NCBI RefSeq assembly: GCF_900177725.1
Contig: NZ_FXAT01000020.1
Coordinates: 37,125-101,124, forward strand
Length of the DNA stretch: 64,000 nucleotides
Source of the DNA: Paraburkholderia susongensis
Lineage (GTDB): Bacteria > Pseudomonadota > Gammaproteobacteria > Burkholderiales > Burkholderiaceae
Reading direction: 5' to 3'
Part shown: positions 54,799 to 63,907 of the stretch, one piece after another
Numbering within the stretch: position 1 is the stretch's first letter
How the letters are laid out: every line of letters starts with the position of its first letter
The notes under the pieces: model-generated
Seen by the model: only the letters and a program-made list of their open reading frames with translations
Databases searched by the model: none
What the model was told of the DNA's origin: nothing
Translations under genes and position numbers: made by a program

Positions 54799-56016
54799 GA
54801 CGGCGTCACCTGGAGTACAGCGACGTTCGACGGGGCGAGCGTTGGATACTGGTCGATTCCGAACGCGAGCGAGGTTTGCGTGACGTCCATTGGATCGGAG
54901 CCGAGCGCAATCGAGAAAATATTGATGTTCGAGTCCGTCGCGGCGACGCCAGCGTAATAGCGTCCTGCATAGGTGATGGAACCGATACGTGCCGCAATAC
55001 CTCCGTCTTCGCCATTGAAGGCCGAGACGATTGCCTGCTGGATCAGTTGCGTAATGTCGGCAGAGAGCTGGTTGTTCGCCTGGATCGTTACGGTGAAGAA
55101 ACACTGTACGGGCGCGGGCGTGACCCACCTGACGACGTACTGCGGCTGCGGCGGGGCGTAGCTTGTGTCGTAGGCGATGTAAGTCGTATCGCCGTTGTAG
55201 TCACAGCCCGGGGCTTTCTTGCTCCAGATGGCCTGCGCGATCTCGGCGGGGGCACCGCCCAGCGCCGAGACGAACAGCGAGTGCGCGGCGAGCGGATAGT
55301 TCGTCGCACCGTATTGCACCACCGCGCCGGTCGGGTTGTCGAGGACGAACGCGTCGAGGACATTCGCCACGTTGAGAACCGCGCGATAGACCGACTGCAC
55401 GCCATTCACCGAATTGATCGCGACCGAGAGGCGCCGCCTCGCCTCGAATGCGGCGCGACTCTCGGCAAGTTGCCCCGGTGTGCCCGCCGTCTCATTGGTT
55501 ACGCGGTCCCAGCCCTGGGAGGCGGTAAAGATGCGCGAGAGCGCACCAATCGGGCATGCAATCGGCCCGAGCGTCTGACACTGGAACGGAACGTCGATCT
55601 GGCCGCCGGATGGGATCGTTGCCGCGACCGTCGACGAGTACAGATAGCCGTCACGTTCTGCGCGACGGAGCCCGCAGGGATGCGGGCACCGACGAGACCG
55701 ATGCAGGCAGCAGTCACGACCGTACCCGAGGCGGCGATCCGGTTCAGGAAATAGATCCGCCCGATAGCGTCCTGCCATCGTCCGGTGGCTACGTCCGGGT
55801 CGACCTGGTTCGCGACTTCGAGGATATCGCTGTTCTTGTCGCCAATAATGGCGGTCAGGGACTGCGAGAGCTGCCCTTGCGGGGTCGATAGCCCCGGATG
55901 ACTCCGCCGCCGAACGCCGCATCGAAATCGGCCTGTACGCCCGCGAGAATTGCGGATTCAGCGGGCGCGACCGGTCCCTGATCCGTGAACTGGATGGGGG
56001 GAACGTTGGTCTGCAT
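54795..56016 (-). pseudogene. Baseplate J/gp47-like protein, two frameshifts
   Basis: Start ATG 56016 (MQTNVPPIQFTDQGPVAPAESAILAGVQADFDAAFGGG). The first frameshift lies near 55893 (next frame LSTPQGQLSQSLTAIIGDKNSDILEVANQVDPDVATGRWQDAIG), the second near 55655 (next frame DGYLYSSTVAATIPSGGQIDVPFQC and on to QTSLAFGIDQYPTLAPSN). All three pieces align end to end with the standard baseplate-J pattern. It would form part of the baseplate wedge of a contractile tail. The stop overlaps the DUF2612 start. Confidence 0.82.
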
Positions 56017-56039
56017 AGCGAAGCCCGCAGCGTTGAAAC

Positions 56040-56486
56040 GGCGCGTTAGAACGTAACGGTCCACAACTCATGATGGGCGACGATGACCGGACGCTGTATC
56101 TGACGATCCACGGCGAAGCGGTGGATATCAACACGCTGGCGTGGCTGGTGAACGGGTACATCAAATAGTCGGGGCTGGAGAAGAGCGGATCGTGTCACCT
56201 GTTCCGGCACACGATAGCCACGCTCATGCTGGAGAACGGAGCGGACGTGCGGTTCGTGCAGGCGATGCTTGGGCATGCGGACCTGAAGACGACGCAGATC
56301 TATACGCATGTGGCGATACGTGCGTTGGAGGAAATACACACGGCGACGCACCCGGCACGACTGGAACGCGCGAGCGATGCGCAGAAGGAAAGGCTTGCGC
56401 GATTCTGGAGCAGTGGGACACGACGGCCGTGCTCCGCCGGGTTTGCCGTCGGCCTTCGGCCGCCGTCAAACCCGGCGGGACGATGA
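56040..56486 (+). pseudogene. XerD-like tyrosine recombinase, C-terminal fragment
   Basis: The frame from about 56040 (ALERNGPQLMMGDDDRTLYL) meets TAG at 56166-56168 and continues with SGLEKSGSCHLFRHTIATLMLENGADVRFVQAMLGHADLKTTQIYTHV, the His-x-x-Arg, His and Tyr motifs of the catalytic domain. The first catalytic Arg and the DNA-binding domain are missing. It faces away from the phage operon. Confidence 0.8.
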
Positions 56487-56638
56487 TGCGTGCAGGCGTG
56501 ACACTTCTTAACAAAGGCAGGACGCGTTGCTGGCAGACTTGCGTCTTAAGGCCAGAAAATCTGCCGGCTCAAAGGTGTGTCGGGAAAAAACGGTTTGCAG
56601 GTGATTGATGCGTCGGGAGAAAACCGGATTCGAGAACG

Positions 56639-57685
56639 GTGGGCGTGTCGGATGCAAGCGTCTGGGATGAGGGTGGGACGGATCGTGTACTCGCGCATAT
56701 TGTTGGCGGTGCGTTGATTGGTGGGCTGAGTGGCGGTAGCGTGTTCAGCGCAGTCGGCGGGGCAGCAGGCGCGGGTCTTACTTCGAAGCTGGCGAACCAA
56801 CTGGACAGCCTTTCGAAGAGCGTGGCCGCGGAAACCGGATCGGATCTTTTGGGCAATCTTGCTGCAAACGTGGCGGCGGGTATGGGCGGCGCACTGGTTG
56901 GTGGTACTGCAGGCGCATCAACTGGAACGAGCGTAGATCTCTATAATCGTCAACTGGACCCCAAGGAAAAAACCTTGGCGCAGCAGTTGGTCGATGCAAG
57001 CGGTGGGCAATATACCGTGGCACAGATTGAGAACCAATTGCGTCAGATGGACATGAGCAACAACGGAACAACTGTATCGGGGGCACCAGCTACCTTGGTA
57101 GGTCAGACGCCGACCGACTCCGGCGCGCAGTGGATCTCTGCCGGAACCACGGCAAACGGTCAATCGATCCTGACGCAGATCACGGCGCCATCCAATGCCG
57201 CATTGCAGAGCTATATCCTTGCGAACTACAACAGTGTTTCGCCGGGACAGGTTCCCAGTGAGTTTACGTATCCATCGAGCGGCGCTGGTGGCTCAATCAA
57301 CGTGACCGGCCCGTTCACCAACGACGAGCTGAACTATATCGACGACCTGACGATTGGCAGCCGCTATACGGTGCGCGGCTTTAGCGGTCAGACGATGCTC
57401 GCTGCGGAAAAAGGCTTGTACTGGCGCAATGAGCTCCAGTATCCCCTCGGGCAGACAGGATAGGTTCTCTATGCGGGCCTCGACTACGGCCACCTGTGGG
57501 GTCCGTCTGCTGCGAATCTCGCAGGCACGCAACTCGCGGGCGCGGCCATCGGCCTGAAGGGATCGGTGCCGTCGCGTCTCGGTACGTTGAGCTACGACGT
57601 CTTCGCTGGTACACCGATCTATGCGCCGTCCGGATTTCCCGCGCCAAGCGTGACGTTGGGCTTTCAGGCTACGGCGCAGTTTTGA
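56639..57685 (+). pseudogene. CdiA-like and TpsB (FhaC/CdiB-like) fusion remnant
   Basis: The first 230 residues have the Gly/Ala-rich helices and LYNRQLDPKEKTLAQQLVDASGGQYTVAQIENQLRQM block seen near the pre-toxin region of CdiA/filamentous-haemagglutinin proteins. From about residue 236 the sequence becomes the C-terminal barrel of a two-partner transporter (IGSRYTVRGFSGQTMLAAEKGLYWRNELQYPLG), then TAG at 57461-57463, then VLYAGLDYGHLWGP... to SVTLGFQATAQF. The aromatic C-terminal Phe is the outer-membrane insertion signal of TpsB proteins. The in-frame join of an exoprotein piece with its transporter looks like a deletion product. Confidence 0.7.
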
Positions 57686-57868
57686 ACGAGACCGCTAATC
57701 TTCCGTACCCCAGTTTCACGCGCCAGCTTGCCTTGAATGCCTATTCGCGCGTGGCCAATCGGGTTAAAAAAGCTATGCAAGCCGTATTCATTGGCGTGGG
57801 AGAAATTTGCTACTTCTATCTGGAAGAGAGCGGTAGACGGGAGGACATGAAAGTATGAAGGATAGACT

Positions 57869-58189
57869 ATGACGATCGACGTAGACAGTGCGCAGGATGC
57901 GCATTCTTCCGGCGATATTGAGGAGTTGCCAGAACACAGAAATGATTGTCCGATTGGGTTCGCAGTGCTTAGAAAAGTCGACGGCCAATACACTTTATAT
58001 GAAGATCCGGACGGAACATATGTACTGGCATTGACTGTGAACCGTCCATATGGCACATCGACGAAGTATCAGATGTGGACAGAGCTATCACGGCTCGAAA
58101 AGCTGATTATCCAGTTGTTGCCGAGGTGGCTGGGTTTTCTGGCGAGGAAGTTGTTGCGTGAGGAAGAAAAGCGCCATGAACAGTGTTAG
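57869..58189 (+). CDS. Unknown 106-residue protein next to the CDI-like remnant
   Basis: MTIDVDSAQDAHSSGDIEELPEHRNDCPIGFAVLRKVDGQYTLYEDPDGTYVLALTVNRP...: an acidic N-terminus, beta-rich middle and basic C-terminus. Small acidic proteins after CDI genes are often immunity proteins, but nothing specific is recognised. An AAGGA lies ten bases upstream of the ATG. Confidence 0.45.
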   Translation: MTIDVDSAQDAHSSGDIEELPEHRNDCPIGFAVLRKVDGQYTLYEDPDGTYVLALTVNRPYGTSTKYQMWTELSRLEKLIIQLLPRWLGFLARKLLREEEKRHEQC

Positions 58190-58318
58190 CCATCTGCATA
58201 GGGTGCTTCCTGTCAGCATGTATGGGATTCCCGTTGTACGGTCCCATCTGCTTTTTCCGATGCAAGGCATGGCTCACGGAGCCACCATCAAATCACTTTC
58301 ACCGGAGCCTGTTAAGCA

Positions 58319-59659
58319 ATGACAAAATTTTTTCCACCTTTTACGCCAACTCGGTGGGCACTCGCACGCTGGTGCGCAGTCTGCACACTATTTGCCATAC
58401 CGATTTCGACTGCGGCTGTGAATCTTCTGGCGCCGACAATGGTGCTGATCATGCTAACCTGCCGGCAGTTTTGGGTATCGGTCGGTGCAATACGGCATAA
58501 CCGTGTTGCCGTCGCCGCTTCAGTATTATTCCTTCTTCTGTGCATAAGCCTGCTGTGGGACGTTGCCCCGATCGGCGAATCGATATCGATATTGGCTAAG
58601 TACCGAAAACTCATGTACTTCCCGTTTTTGCTCATTCTTTTCAATGAGCCAGCATGGCGTCGATTGGCTATCGGCGCGCTCTATATTTCGCTCACGTTTG
58701 TATTGATATTGTCTTGTACCAATTGGCTTGGCCTAACGCATATCGGCCCGTTGTACGCGCCCGATCCAATTAGAGCAAGCTGGGTGTTCAAGCACCACAT
58801 AACGCAAGGACTTTTTACTGCGCTGCTTGCGTATATGGCTCTTACTTTGGCGTGGGGCCGGCACTGCGGGGAAAAGTTGAACGTTAGTTTGGGCGTCCGG
58901 GTATCAAGCGCGGCGATAACTGTCTTGGCACTCGCGTCAATTTTAGTCATGCAAGAAGGGAGGACGGGCCAGGTAGTGTTGCCTCCTTTGTTGATATTGT
59001 GGAGCTGGCAGGCGTTCCTGCGAGGGCAGGGTCTTCGATTCGGGAAGGCGATTTTGGTACTCGGTGTCGCGGCGGTCGTCGGCGGCCTAGCGGTTACATA
59101 TGTCGCACATAACAAAATGTCGCGTCTAGCAGAAGTCGGTAGTGAAATTCAGGACTACGAAAAGCGCGATGAACCTACGTCAGTAGGATTACGTTTCGAA
59201 TTCTACCGGCGCTCACTTTCTCTGATTTCGCAACGCCCTATACTGGGAGCCGGTGTGGGAAGTGTTGGCGCGTTGTTTCGCGAGCAGGCGTCGGGACAGC
59301 AGGGGGCACGAGGTATGGAATCGTCGAATCCACACAATGAATATTTTATGATCACTGACCAATTGGGCATAGTTGGACTCGTGGCTTTTCTTATGCTTAT
59401 GTGGCAAATATGGAGACAAAGTTGCAATTTGCGCAACCTCGAAGGAGCATTCTCGGCTGGCTATGCGGTGGCTTTTGGGATTGCTTGCCTAGCCAATTCG
59501 CTTTTGCTCGATTTTCCAGAAGGCCATATGCTGGTTTTTCTGTGCGGCATCCTGCTGGCACCGTCCCGCATCGCCGGGCCCCCTTGTACAGATCAAATTG
59601 AAGAGAGAGATGGTGCCACGCGCTCGATTGTTGGCGGAACACCGCTTTGCAGATCTTGA
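58319..59659 (+). CDS. O-antigen ligase-like polysaccharide membrane protein
   Basis: A 446-residue protein with about eleven hydrophobic segments and a large periplasmic loop containing FEFYRRSLSLISQRPILGAGVGS and HNEYF, the signature of WaaL/Wzy-type enzymes; EGRTGQV lies in an earlier loop. It would join polysaccharide to lipid A core or polymerise repeats at the periplasmic face of the inner membrane. The last 30 residues after the final membrane segment (CTDQIEERDGATRSIVGG) look unrelated to the family and may derive from a fusion with the following decayed DNA. No other polysaccharide genes are nearby. Confidence 0.82.
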   Translation: MTKFFPPFTPTRWALARWCAVCTLFAIPISTAAVNLLAPTMVLIMLTCRQFWVSVGAIRHNRVAVAASVLFLLLCISLLWDVAPIGESISILAKYRKLMYFPFLLILFNEPAWRRLAIGALYISLTFVLILSCTNWLGLTHIGPLYAPDPIRASWVFKHHITQGLFTALLAYMALTLAWGRHCGEKLNVSLGVRVSSAAITVLALASILVMQEGRTGQVVLPPLLILWSWQAFLRGQGLRFGKAILVLGVAAVVGGLAVTYVAHNKMSRLAEVGSEIQDYEKRDEPTSVGLRFEFYRRSLSLISQRPILGAGVGSVGALFREQASGQQGARGMESSNPHNEYFMITDQLGIVGLVAFLMLMWQIWRQSCNLRNLEGAFSAGYAVAFGIACLANSLLLDFPEGHMLVFLCGILLAPSRIAGPPCTDQIEERDGATRSIVGGTPLCRS

Positions 59660-59868
59660 GGTAGATCGTCATCGATCCTGTTCGCCGCCCGCAATCCTAC
59701 TTTATGCCGCAGGCAGGTCACCACTACGACATTTGCCTCGATGGCTGGACGAGGCGTTGCTGCGTCGCTGTGCGGCGCATGGACCGGATCGGATTGGACC
59801 AGCCGGTCGCAAAGAAGGTAGCCCAAAAGTGTGCATCATAAGCAAGGCATCAGTGCGGTTCTAACGAT
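59660..59868. other. Short stretch without a recognisable gene
   Basis: Neither strand gives a convincing protein. Likely the junction between the ligase gene and a different, phage-like module. Confidence 0.4.
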
Positions 59869-60283
59869 GGCGCAAATGAAACAAAGACGGCTCTCGCGCG
59901 AGATGCTACTGCCGCTGCCAGTGCAGAAGGCCCGCGCGCTCTCGCTCGAATATCATCTCTCGCTATCAGTACTGGCGGCGGGAGATGGCAGCTTCGATCA
60001 GGCCGCCACGCTTCTGCAGGCGATCTGGCATGCGCGATTTCTCGCCGGTCGCGAAGACGTGAACGCGGAGCACCTCGCGGCGGCTGAATCCGCGCTCGAC
60101 GCGATTACTTCTCGCGTCGACGCGGGCGAAGCATGGACGGTTACCGGTGCCGAGCGCACTGCCATCGCGGGCGGGCTGTCGATCCATGACCAGCTCACAG
60201 CCCGCGAGCCGTATCACCGATTCGTTGCGGCCTGGGCGCAGATACAGCATCTCGCGCGCGAGTCGCAGGAAACGTCAACGTGA
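59869..60283 (+). CDS. Small phage-like protein, unknown
   Basis: A 137-residue helical protein from ATG 59869 (QRRLSREMLLPLPVQKARALSLEYHLSLSVLAAGDGSFDQAATLLQAIWHARFL...). Similar small proteins occur in Burkholderia prophages. No enzymatic motif. It converges with the minus-strand trio that follows. Confidence 0.6.
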
Positions 60284-60306
60284 ATGGAACGGCCTCCTAC
60301 GAGTAA

Positions 60307-60459
60307 TTACCGCACGCCAAAGACGGCGTCGAATACGGTCCGAAGGTCATCGCCCTTGCAAGGACGCCGACCGTACCAGGCTTCGGCGCGGACCTGGTCA
60401 CCAAGCGTCGGGCGGCGGAACAGTTCGCCCGTTATCCGGTTGCGCAAAATAATGCTCAT
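60307..60459 (-). CDS. Short phage-like protein
   Basis: A 50-residue protein (MSIILRNRITGELFRRPTLGDQVRAEAWYGRRPCKGDDLRTVFDAVFGVR) with AGGAGGG five bases before its ATG and an ATGA overlap with the upstream gene. Third gene of a coupled minus-strand trio. Function unknown. Confidence 0.6.
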   Translation of the reverse strand: MSIILRNRITGELFRRPTLGDQVRAEAWYGRRPCKGDDLRTVFDAVFGVR

Positions 60460-60695
60460 GGTCCCTCCTGCTCGTGCTGTTCGCCCGAGACGTAATCGGG
60501 ATCGGCGCGTACTGTGCCGACGAGCGCAGCCTCCGCGAGCCGCGCGATTGACCGGAGTGAATCATGCTGCAAAGGCGCTTCGGCTATTGCTGCAATCTGG
60601 TCGAGCGCTTTGCGGGCGCGCGAGAGATTCTGGAGCGCTACGTCGCGCGCCTCCTCGGCCTGGCGAACGCGTTGCTCGCGGTGCTTTGCGTTCAT
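60456..60695 (-). CDS. Small coiled-coil phage-like protein
   Basis: 79 residues (AKHREQRVRQAEEARDVALQNLSRARKALDQIAAIAEA...), one long amphipathic helix with charged heptads. The start overlaps the stop of the DUF7694-like gene (ATGA) and its own stop overlaps the next start. Function unknown. Confidence 0.6.
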   Translation of the reverse strand: MNAKHREQRVRQAEEARDVALQNLSRARKALDQIAAIAEAPLQHDSLRSIARLAEAALVGTVRADPDYVSGEQHEQEGP

Positions 60696-61123
60696 GATCC
60701 CGACCACTTCCACCCGGCGACGGCGACCGCGCGCAGCCTCTCGATATCCTCCGGGTTCATCTGCGCGAGCTGCTGCGGCGTCATTCCCGCGATACCAACC
60801 ATTGTGACGGGTGGCAACGGAATCGCCTCGCGATGGGGGCGCCACATATGCAGGCAATAAGGGTGGTTGTTGACGTACTGCTCGCGCGGAGGATGCAACT
60901 GCATGACCGCCTCGCAGGGTTCGAAAAACTGATCCTTGACCCACGCCATCTCGGACCAGAGTGGACAGCGCTTTTCTCCGGCAACGGTAGCCTTGCTGTA
61001 GGGCTGACCGAGGATCGTCAGGGCGATAGCGGCGCTTTGGACAGGCATACGAAGCAGCGCCGGAATTCTCGCTTTCATACGACGCCCCAACGCCCGCAAA
61101 GTAGCCAGAGTGCTCAAGCGCAT
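60692..61123 (-). CDS. DUF7694-like phage protein, N-terminus uncertain
   Basis: The C-terminal 90 residues (RCPLWSEMAWVKDQFFEPCEAVMQLHPPREQYVNNHPYCLHMWRPH) fit the DUF7694 pattern of phage proteins with a conserved N-x-HPYCLHLWRP block. Residues before this do not resemble the usual DUF7694 N-terminus, so the gene may be 5'-truncated and joined to other DNA. ATG 61123 is tentative; the frame is open to 61240. Confidence 0.5.
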   Translation of the reverse strand: MRLSTLATLRALGRRMKARIPALLRMPVQSAAIALTILGQPYSKATVAGEKRCPLWSEMAWVKDQFFEPCEAVMQLHPPREQYVNNHPYCLHMWRPHREAIPLPPVTMVGIAGMTPQQLAQMNPEDIERLRAVAVAGWKWSGS

Positions 61124-61367
61124 ATCTCCAGCGACAAAAGTGAGAAGCGACTGGAGGTGGAGATCGCTAACTCTATTCATCCAAAAGACTGCGTCGAGGA
61201 CGTTGCGAGTACCATTAGGCAACGAAAAAGCGCTAACCATGAAGATGCGAACCTATACGAACGGCGAAGTGGAATTCTGAAGCTAATGCAACTGGCGCAC
61301 ACGCGAAAGGAATTTGATATTGTCTTTTTAGACGTTATCGACCGAGACGTTGTCGTGAGGTTCAGCT

Positions 61368-61460
61368 ATGCGCTCGAACACTGATCAGATCAAGTGTCTT
61401 ATAGTTGAGGATGATAAATTCAAACTGGATAGCGTTCTTGCCTTCCTGCAGGGAGAGCTA
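61368..61460 (+). pseudogene. Response-regulator receiver, N-terminal stub
   Basis: MRSNTDQIKCLIVEDDKFKLDSVLAFLQGEL: first strand, the acidic pair (EDD) and first helix of a receiver domain, then cut by IS5 at 61462. The phosphorylated Asp, and any output domain, are missing; no matching remainder is found beyond the IS. Confidence 0.6.
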
Positions 61461-61461
61461 G

Positions 61462-62643
61462 GGAAGGTCTGCAGAACTCATTCTTTTTCGCGCAGGCCTT
61501 GTGTAACTAGTCGTGTCAGTTTTCGGAACCCGCCGGGACGTTGTCGGCTCGGCTCTTGCACCGCCACGACCGGCACTTGCGGCAACGCGTGAGCTCAATC
61601 TCCAGCTGTTTCAGGCTTTGCACAAAGTCCTGTGTACCATCCACAGGTTGCACAGGGCAAACAGTGTCGTGAGCTGCGCGGTGTTTTTCATCAGCCCCCT
61701 GTAGCGCGTTTTCGTATAGCCAAACTGCTGCTTGATGACCCGGAATGGATGCTCGACCTTGGCCCGGATTCCCGCTTTCAGACGCTCGATCTGGTTGTAG
61801 ATCGCGTCGAGTCGATCACTCAGGTCCAGTTTTCTGTGCCTGCCCGGTCGCATCGCGACATGCCAGCGAACCGTGTCGTCCTCGCTACGCTTTTCAACGC
61901 CCTGATATCCAGCGTCGGCGTACACATCCGTTTCCGCACCGTGCAACAACGCGTGAGCTGCAGTGAGGTCTTGAACGTTGGCCGCCGTGCCAATTACCGT
62001 GTGCACCAAGCCTGACTGCGTGTCCAGGCCAATATGCGCCTTCATATCGAAGTACCATTGATTACCCTTTTTCGTCTGGTGCATTTCGGGGTCACGGGTA
62101 CCGGAAGAATTCTTCGTCGAACTGGGCGCTGAAATCAAGGTGGCGTCGATCACTGGGCCAGTCTTGAGCAGCAAGCCTTTCTCTTTCAGGATCTCGCTGA
62201 CCACGGCCAGCATTTGTACTGCCAGTCCGTGCGCCTCGAGCAGGTGACGGAGCCGGAGAATCGTGCTTTCATCCGGCAAGCGCGTCATGCCCCCATCAAG
62301 CCCCGCGGACTCACGATACATCGGCACGTCATACAGCGCTTCTTCCATCGCCGGATCTGATAGGCCGAACCACTGCTGCATGAAATGTATCTGCAACATC
62401 GTCGCGATCGGGAACGGCGGTCGTCCGGTCTTACCGACGGGATAGTGTGGCTCGATCAGCGCAATCAGCCTCGACCATGGCACAACGCGTCGCATCTCGT
62501 CGAGAAATTCCCGCTTGCGCGTGCGCTTTGTTGACAGATCCAGACCAAGACCAGGTTGCGTCATCGAGGCTCTCCTGACTCACAATGTTCTTACTAGGAT
62601 ACTTTATCCCGCATACGAATACAGGGACTTTTGCAGACATTCC
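61462..62643 (-). mobile_element. Complete IS5-family element with CTAG flanks
   Basis: Ends GGAAGGTCTGCAGAAC (inward from 61462) and GGAATGTCTGCAAAAG (inward from 62643) are inverted repeats. CTAG at 61458-61461 and 62644-62647 fits the 4-bp target duplication of IS5. One intact transposase gene inside. Confidence 0.9.
61611..62564 (-). CDS. IS5-family transposase
   Basis: A 317-residue DDE enzyme with the DUF772 N-terminal domain (MLQIHFMQQWFGLSDPAMEEALYDVPMYRESAG) and catalytic blocks GPVIDATLISAPSS, DVYADAGYQGVEKR and RAKVEHPFRVIKQQFG. Full length and open, probably functional. Confidence 0.95.
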   Translation of the reverse strand: MTQPGLGLDLSTKRTRKREFLDEMRRVVPWSRLIALIEPHYPVGKTGRPPFPIATMLQIHFMQQWFGLSDPAMEEALYDVPMYRESAGLDGGMTRLPDESTILRLRHLLEAHGLAVQMLAVVSEILKEKGLLLKTGPVIDATLISAPSSTKNSSGTRDPEMHQTKKGNQWYFDMKAHIGLDTQSGLVHTVIGTAANVQDLTAAHALLHGAETDVYADAGYQGVEKRSEDDTVRWHVAMRPGRHRKLDLSDRLDAIYNQIERLKAGIRAKVEHPFRVIKQQFGYTKTRYRGLMKNTAQLTTLFALCNLWMVHRTLCKA

Positions 62644-62647
62644 CTAG

Positions 62648-62845
62648 CACGCGACGCGCGCTTATCATGCGCGCGAAAATATTCAGCAGTTTCCCCTGAT
62701 TGCGCGCGACATCATGCGGTGGCAGATCGGCAGCGGTATTCGCGGAAAGTGCATTCTTCAAAGCATCATCGGAATGCACAAGCCGATCGACAATGTATTC
62801 ATCGACACTAGTCCAGGCAGCTTGCATCTTTAACGCTTCCGACAT
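62648..62845 (-). pseudogene. O-methyltransferase, N-terminal fragment
   Basis: From ATG 62845: WTSVDEYIVDRLVHSDDALKNAL, then HDVARNQGKLLNIFARMISARRVL. This is the start of a class I SAM-dependent O-methyltransferase (family 3, catechol/caffeoyl-CoA type), cut just before the SAM-binding motif E-I-G-T-L-G-G-Y by the IS5 end. The rest is absent from the window. Confidence 0.7.
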
Positions 62846-63053
62846 GAGTTATAGAAGAAGGTCCTCTAGATTGTCGGCGACCCCTTCAAGTGCCCCTTCA
62901 TGGTCGACCCGGTCCGACAGCGAACGCATCAAATCGACCCGAAGCGGTCTGTCGACGATCTCCAAAGCGGTCATCGGTCCGCACTTCAGCAGTTGATCGT
63001 GCGGGCGCGACCGTATGGTGACCACATGCGAACATCGACGTTCTGATTGGAAG

Positions 63054-63560
63054 TTAGTCAGTCGATTTTTCGTACAGTGAATCGAGATAGTCGCCATGCT
63101 CGGGCATTGGCTTAATTCCTACCCGGACGAAACCAAGCGACTCATAGTAGGCACATAGCTTCGTATTTCTCGCATCGCACCCAAGCCGAACAAAACGTCG
63201 GCCCATGGTCCTAACTTGGTTAACGCACCAATCGATCATAAAGGTGCCAAGGCCGCCGCCGTTAAAGCCCTTTCTTACGGAAAAGCCATGCAAATAACCC
63301 GCAATGGGCTCTTGCGGCCCCCAGCACATTTCATCGTTCCAATCCAGAGAGAACGTCCCTACGGGCAAGCCGTCCTGCTCGACAACGTACACATCTTTTC
63401 GCGAGAGACTGTTTAGCACCCATCCTTCGGAAAATCCGTCTCCTTCCTTGCCCCACGCATAATCACCATGAGCCACCTTCTTTTCGTGCGCATCGTTCCG
63501 AATTTTTGTAAGTACCGTTACATCTTCTGCAGTTGCCCGGCGGATGCTTTTTGAGGTCAT
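63054..63560 (-). CDS. GNAT-family N-acetyltransferase
   Basis: A 168-residue protein with the GNAT layout: IRRATAEDVTVLTKIRNDAHE at the start, acetyl-CoA-binding motif A as LHGFSVRKGFNGGGLGTFMIDW (R-x-x-G-x-G pattern as KGFNGGGLG), and the motif B region VRLGCDARNTKLCAYYESLGFVRVG. It would transfer an acetyl group to an amine on an unknown small molecule or protein. Complete and of typical length. It stands alone, divergent from the partial gene at the right edge. Confidence 0.88.
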   Translation of the reverse strand: MTSKSIRRATAEDVTVLTKIRNDAHEKKVAHGDYAWGKEGDGFSEGWVLNSLSRKDVYVVEQDGLPVGTFSLDWNDEMCWGPQEPIAGYLHGFSVRKGFNGGGLGTFMIDWCVNQVRTMGRRFVRLGCDARNTKLCAYYESLGFVRVGIKPMPEHGDYLDSLYEKSTD

Positions 63561-63907
63561 CGCTTATCTCTGCGTTGAGCGGTTTCGGTGGAGGAAGGGC
63601 GAAGATTAGCAATGTACCGTTACGTTACGCCAACCAGTTGTCAGATTGCCGACAATCGATGTTCGGAGTCTGAGGGGCTGCTTTTGGCCGAACCCCGTCC
63701 GATGCGGATTGGATAATTCTGGCACTGTGAGTCAGCCCGCGTGAGGCACTAGCCGACCCACAAAGGACTTTCGCCAGACGACAAAGCAGACGCTCAAAGA
63801 ACGTTACGAGCGAACATGCTACGCATGTTCAGCTATGATTTCCCTATCAGCGGCCTCTTACGAACGGTCGCCTGTCCGACCAACGCATAGACGAAGAAGG
63901 GATTCCG
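63561..63907. other. Intergenic region at the right side
   Basis: No gene, tRNA or strong repeat noticed. It separates the divergent acetyltransferase gene and the edge gene and should hold both promoters; none is clear enough to place. Confidence 0.4.

Noticed and set aside
58183..58500. ORF with a lipobox-like start (CFLSAC) between the unknown 106-residue gene and the O-antigen ligase
   Set aside because: It runs 180 bp into the ligase in another frame and has no independent ribosome site; judged a shadow.
62849..63097. ORF between the O-methyltransferase stub and the acetyltransferase
   Set aside because: Overlaps the end of the acetyltransferase and has no recognisable domain; possible decayed regulator, but not supportable.
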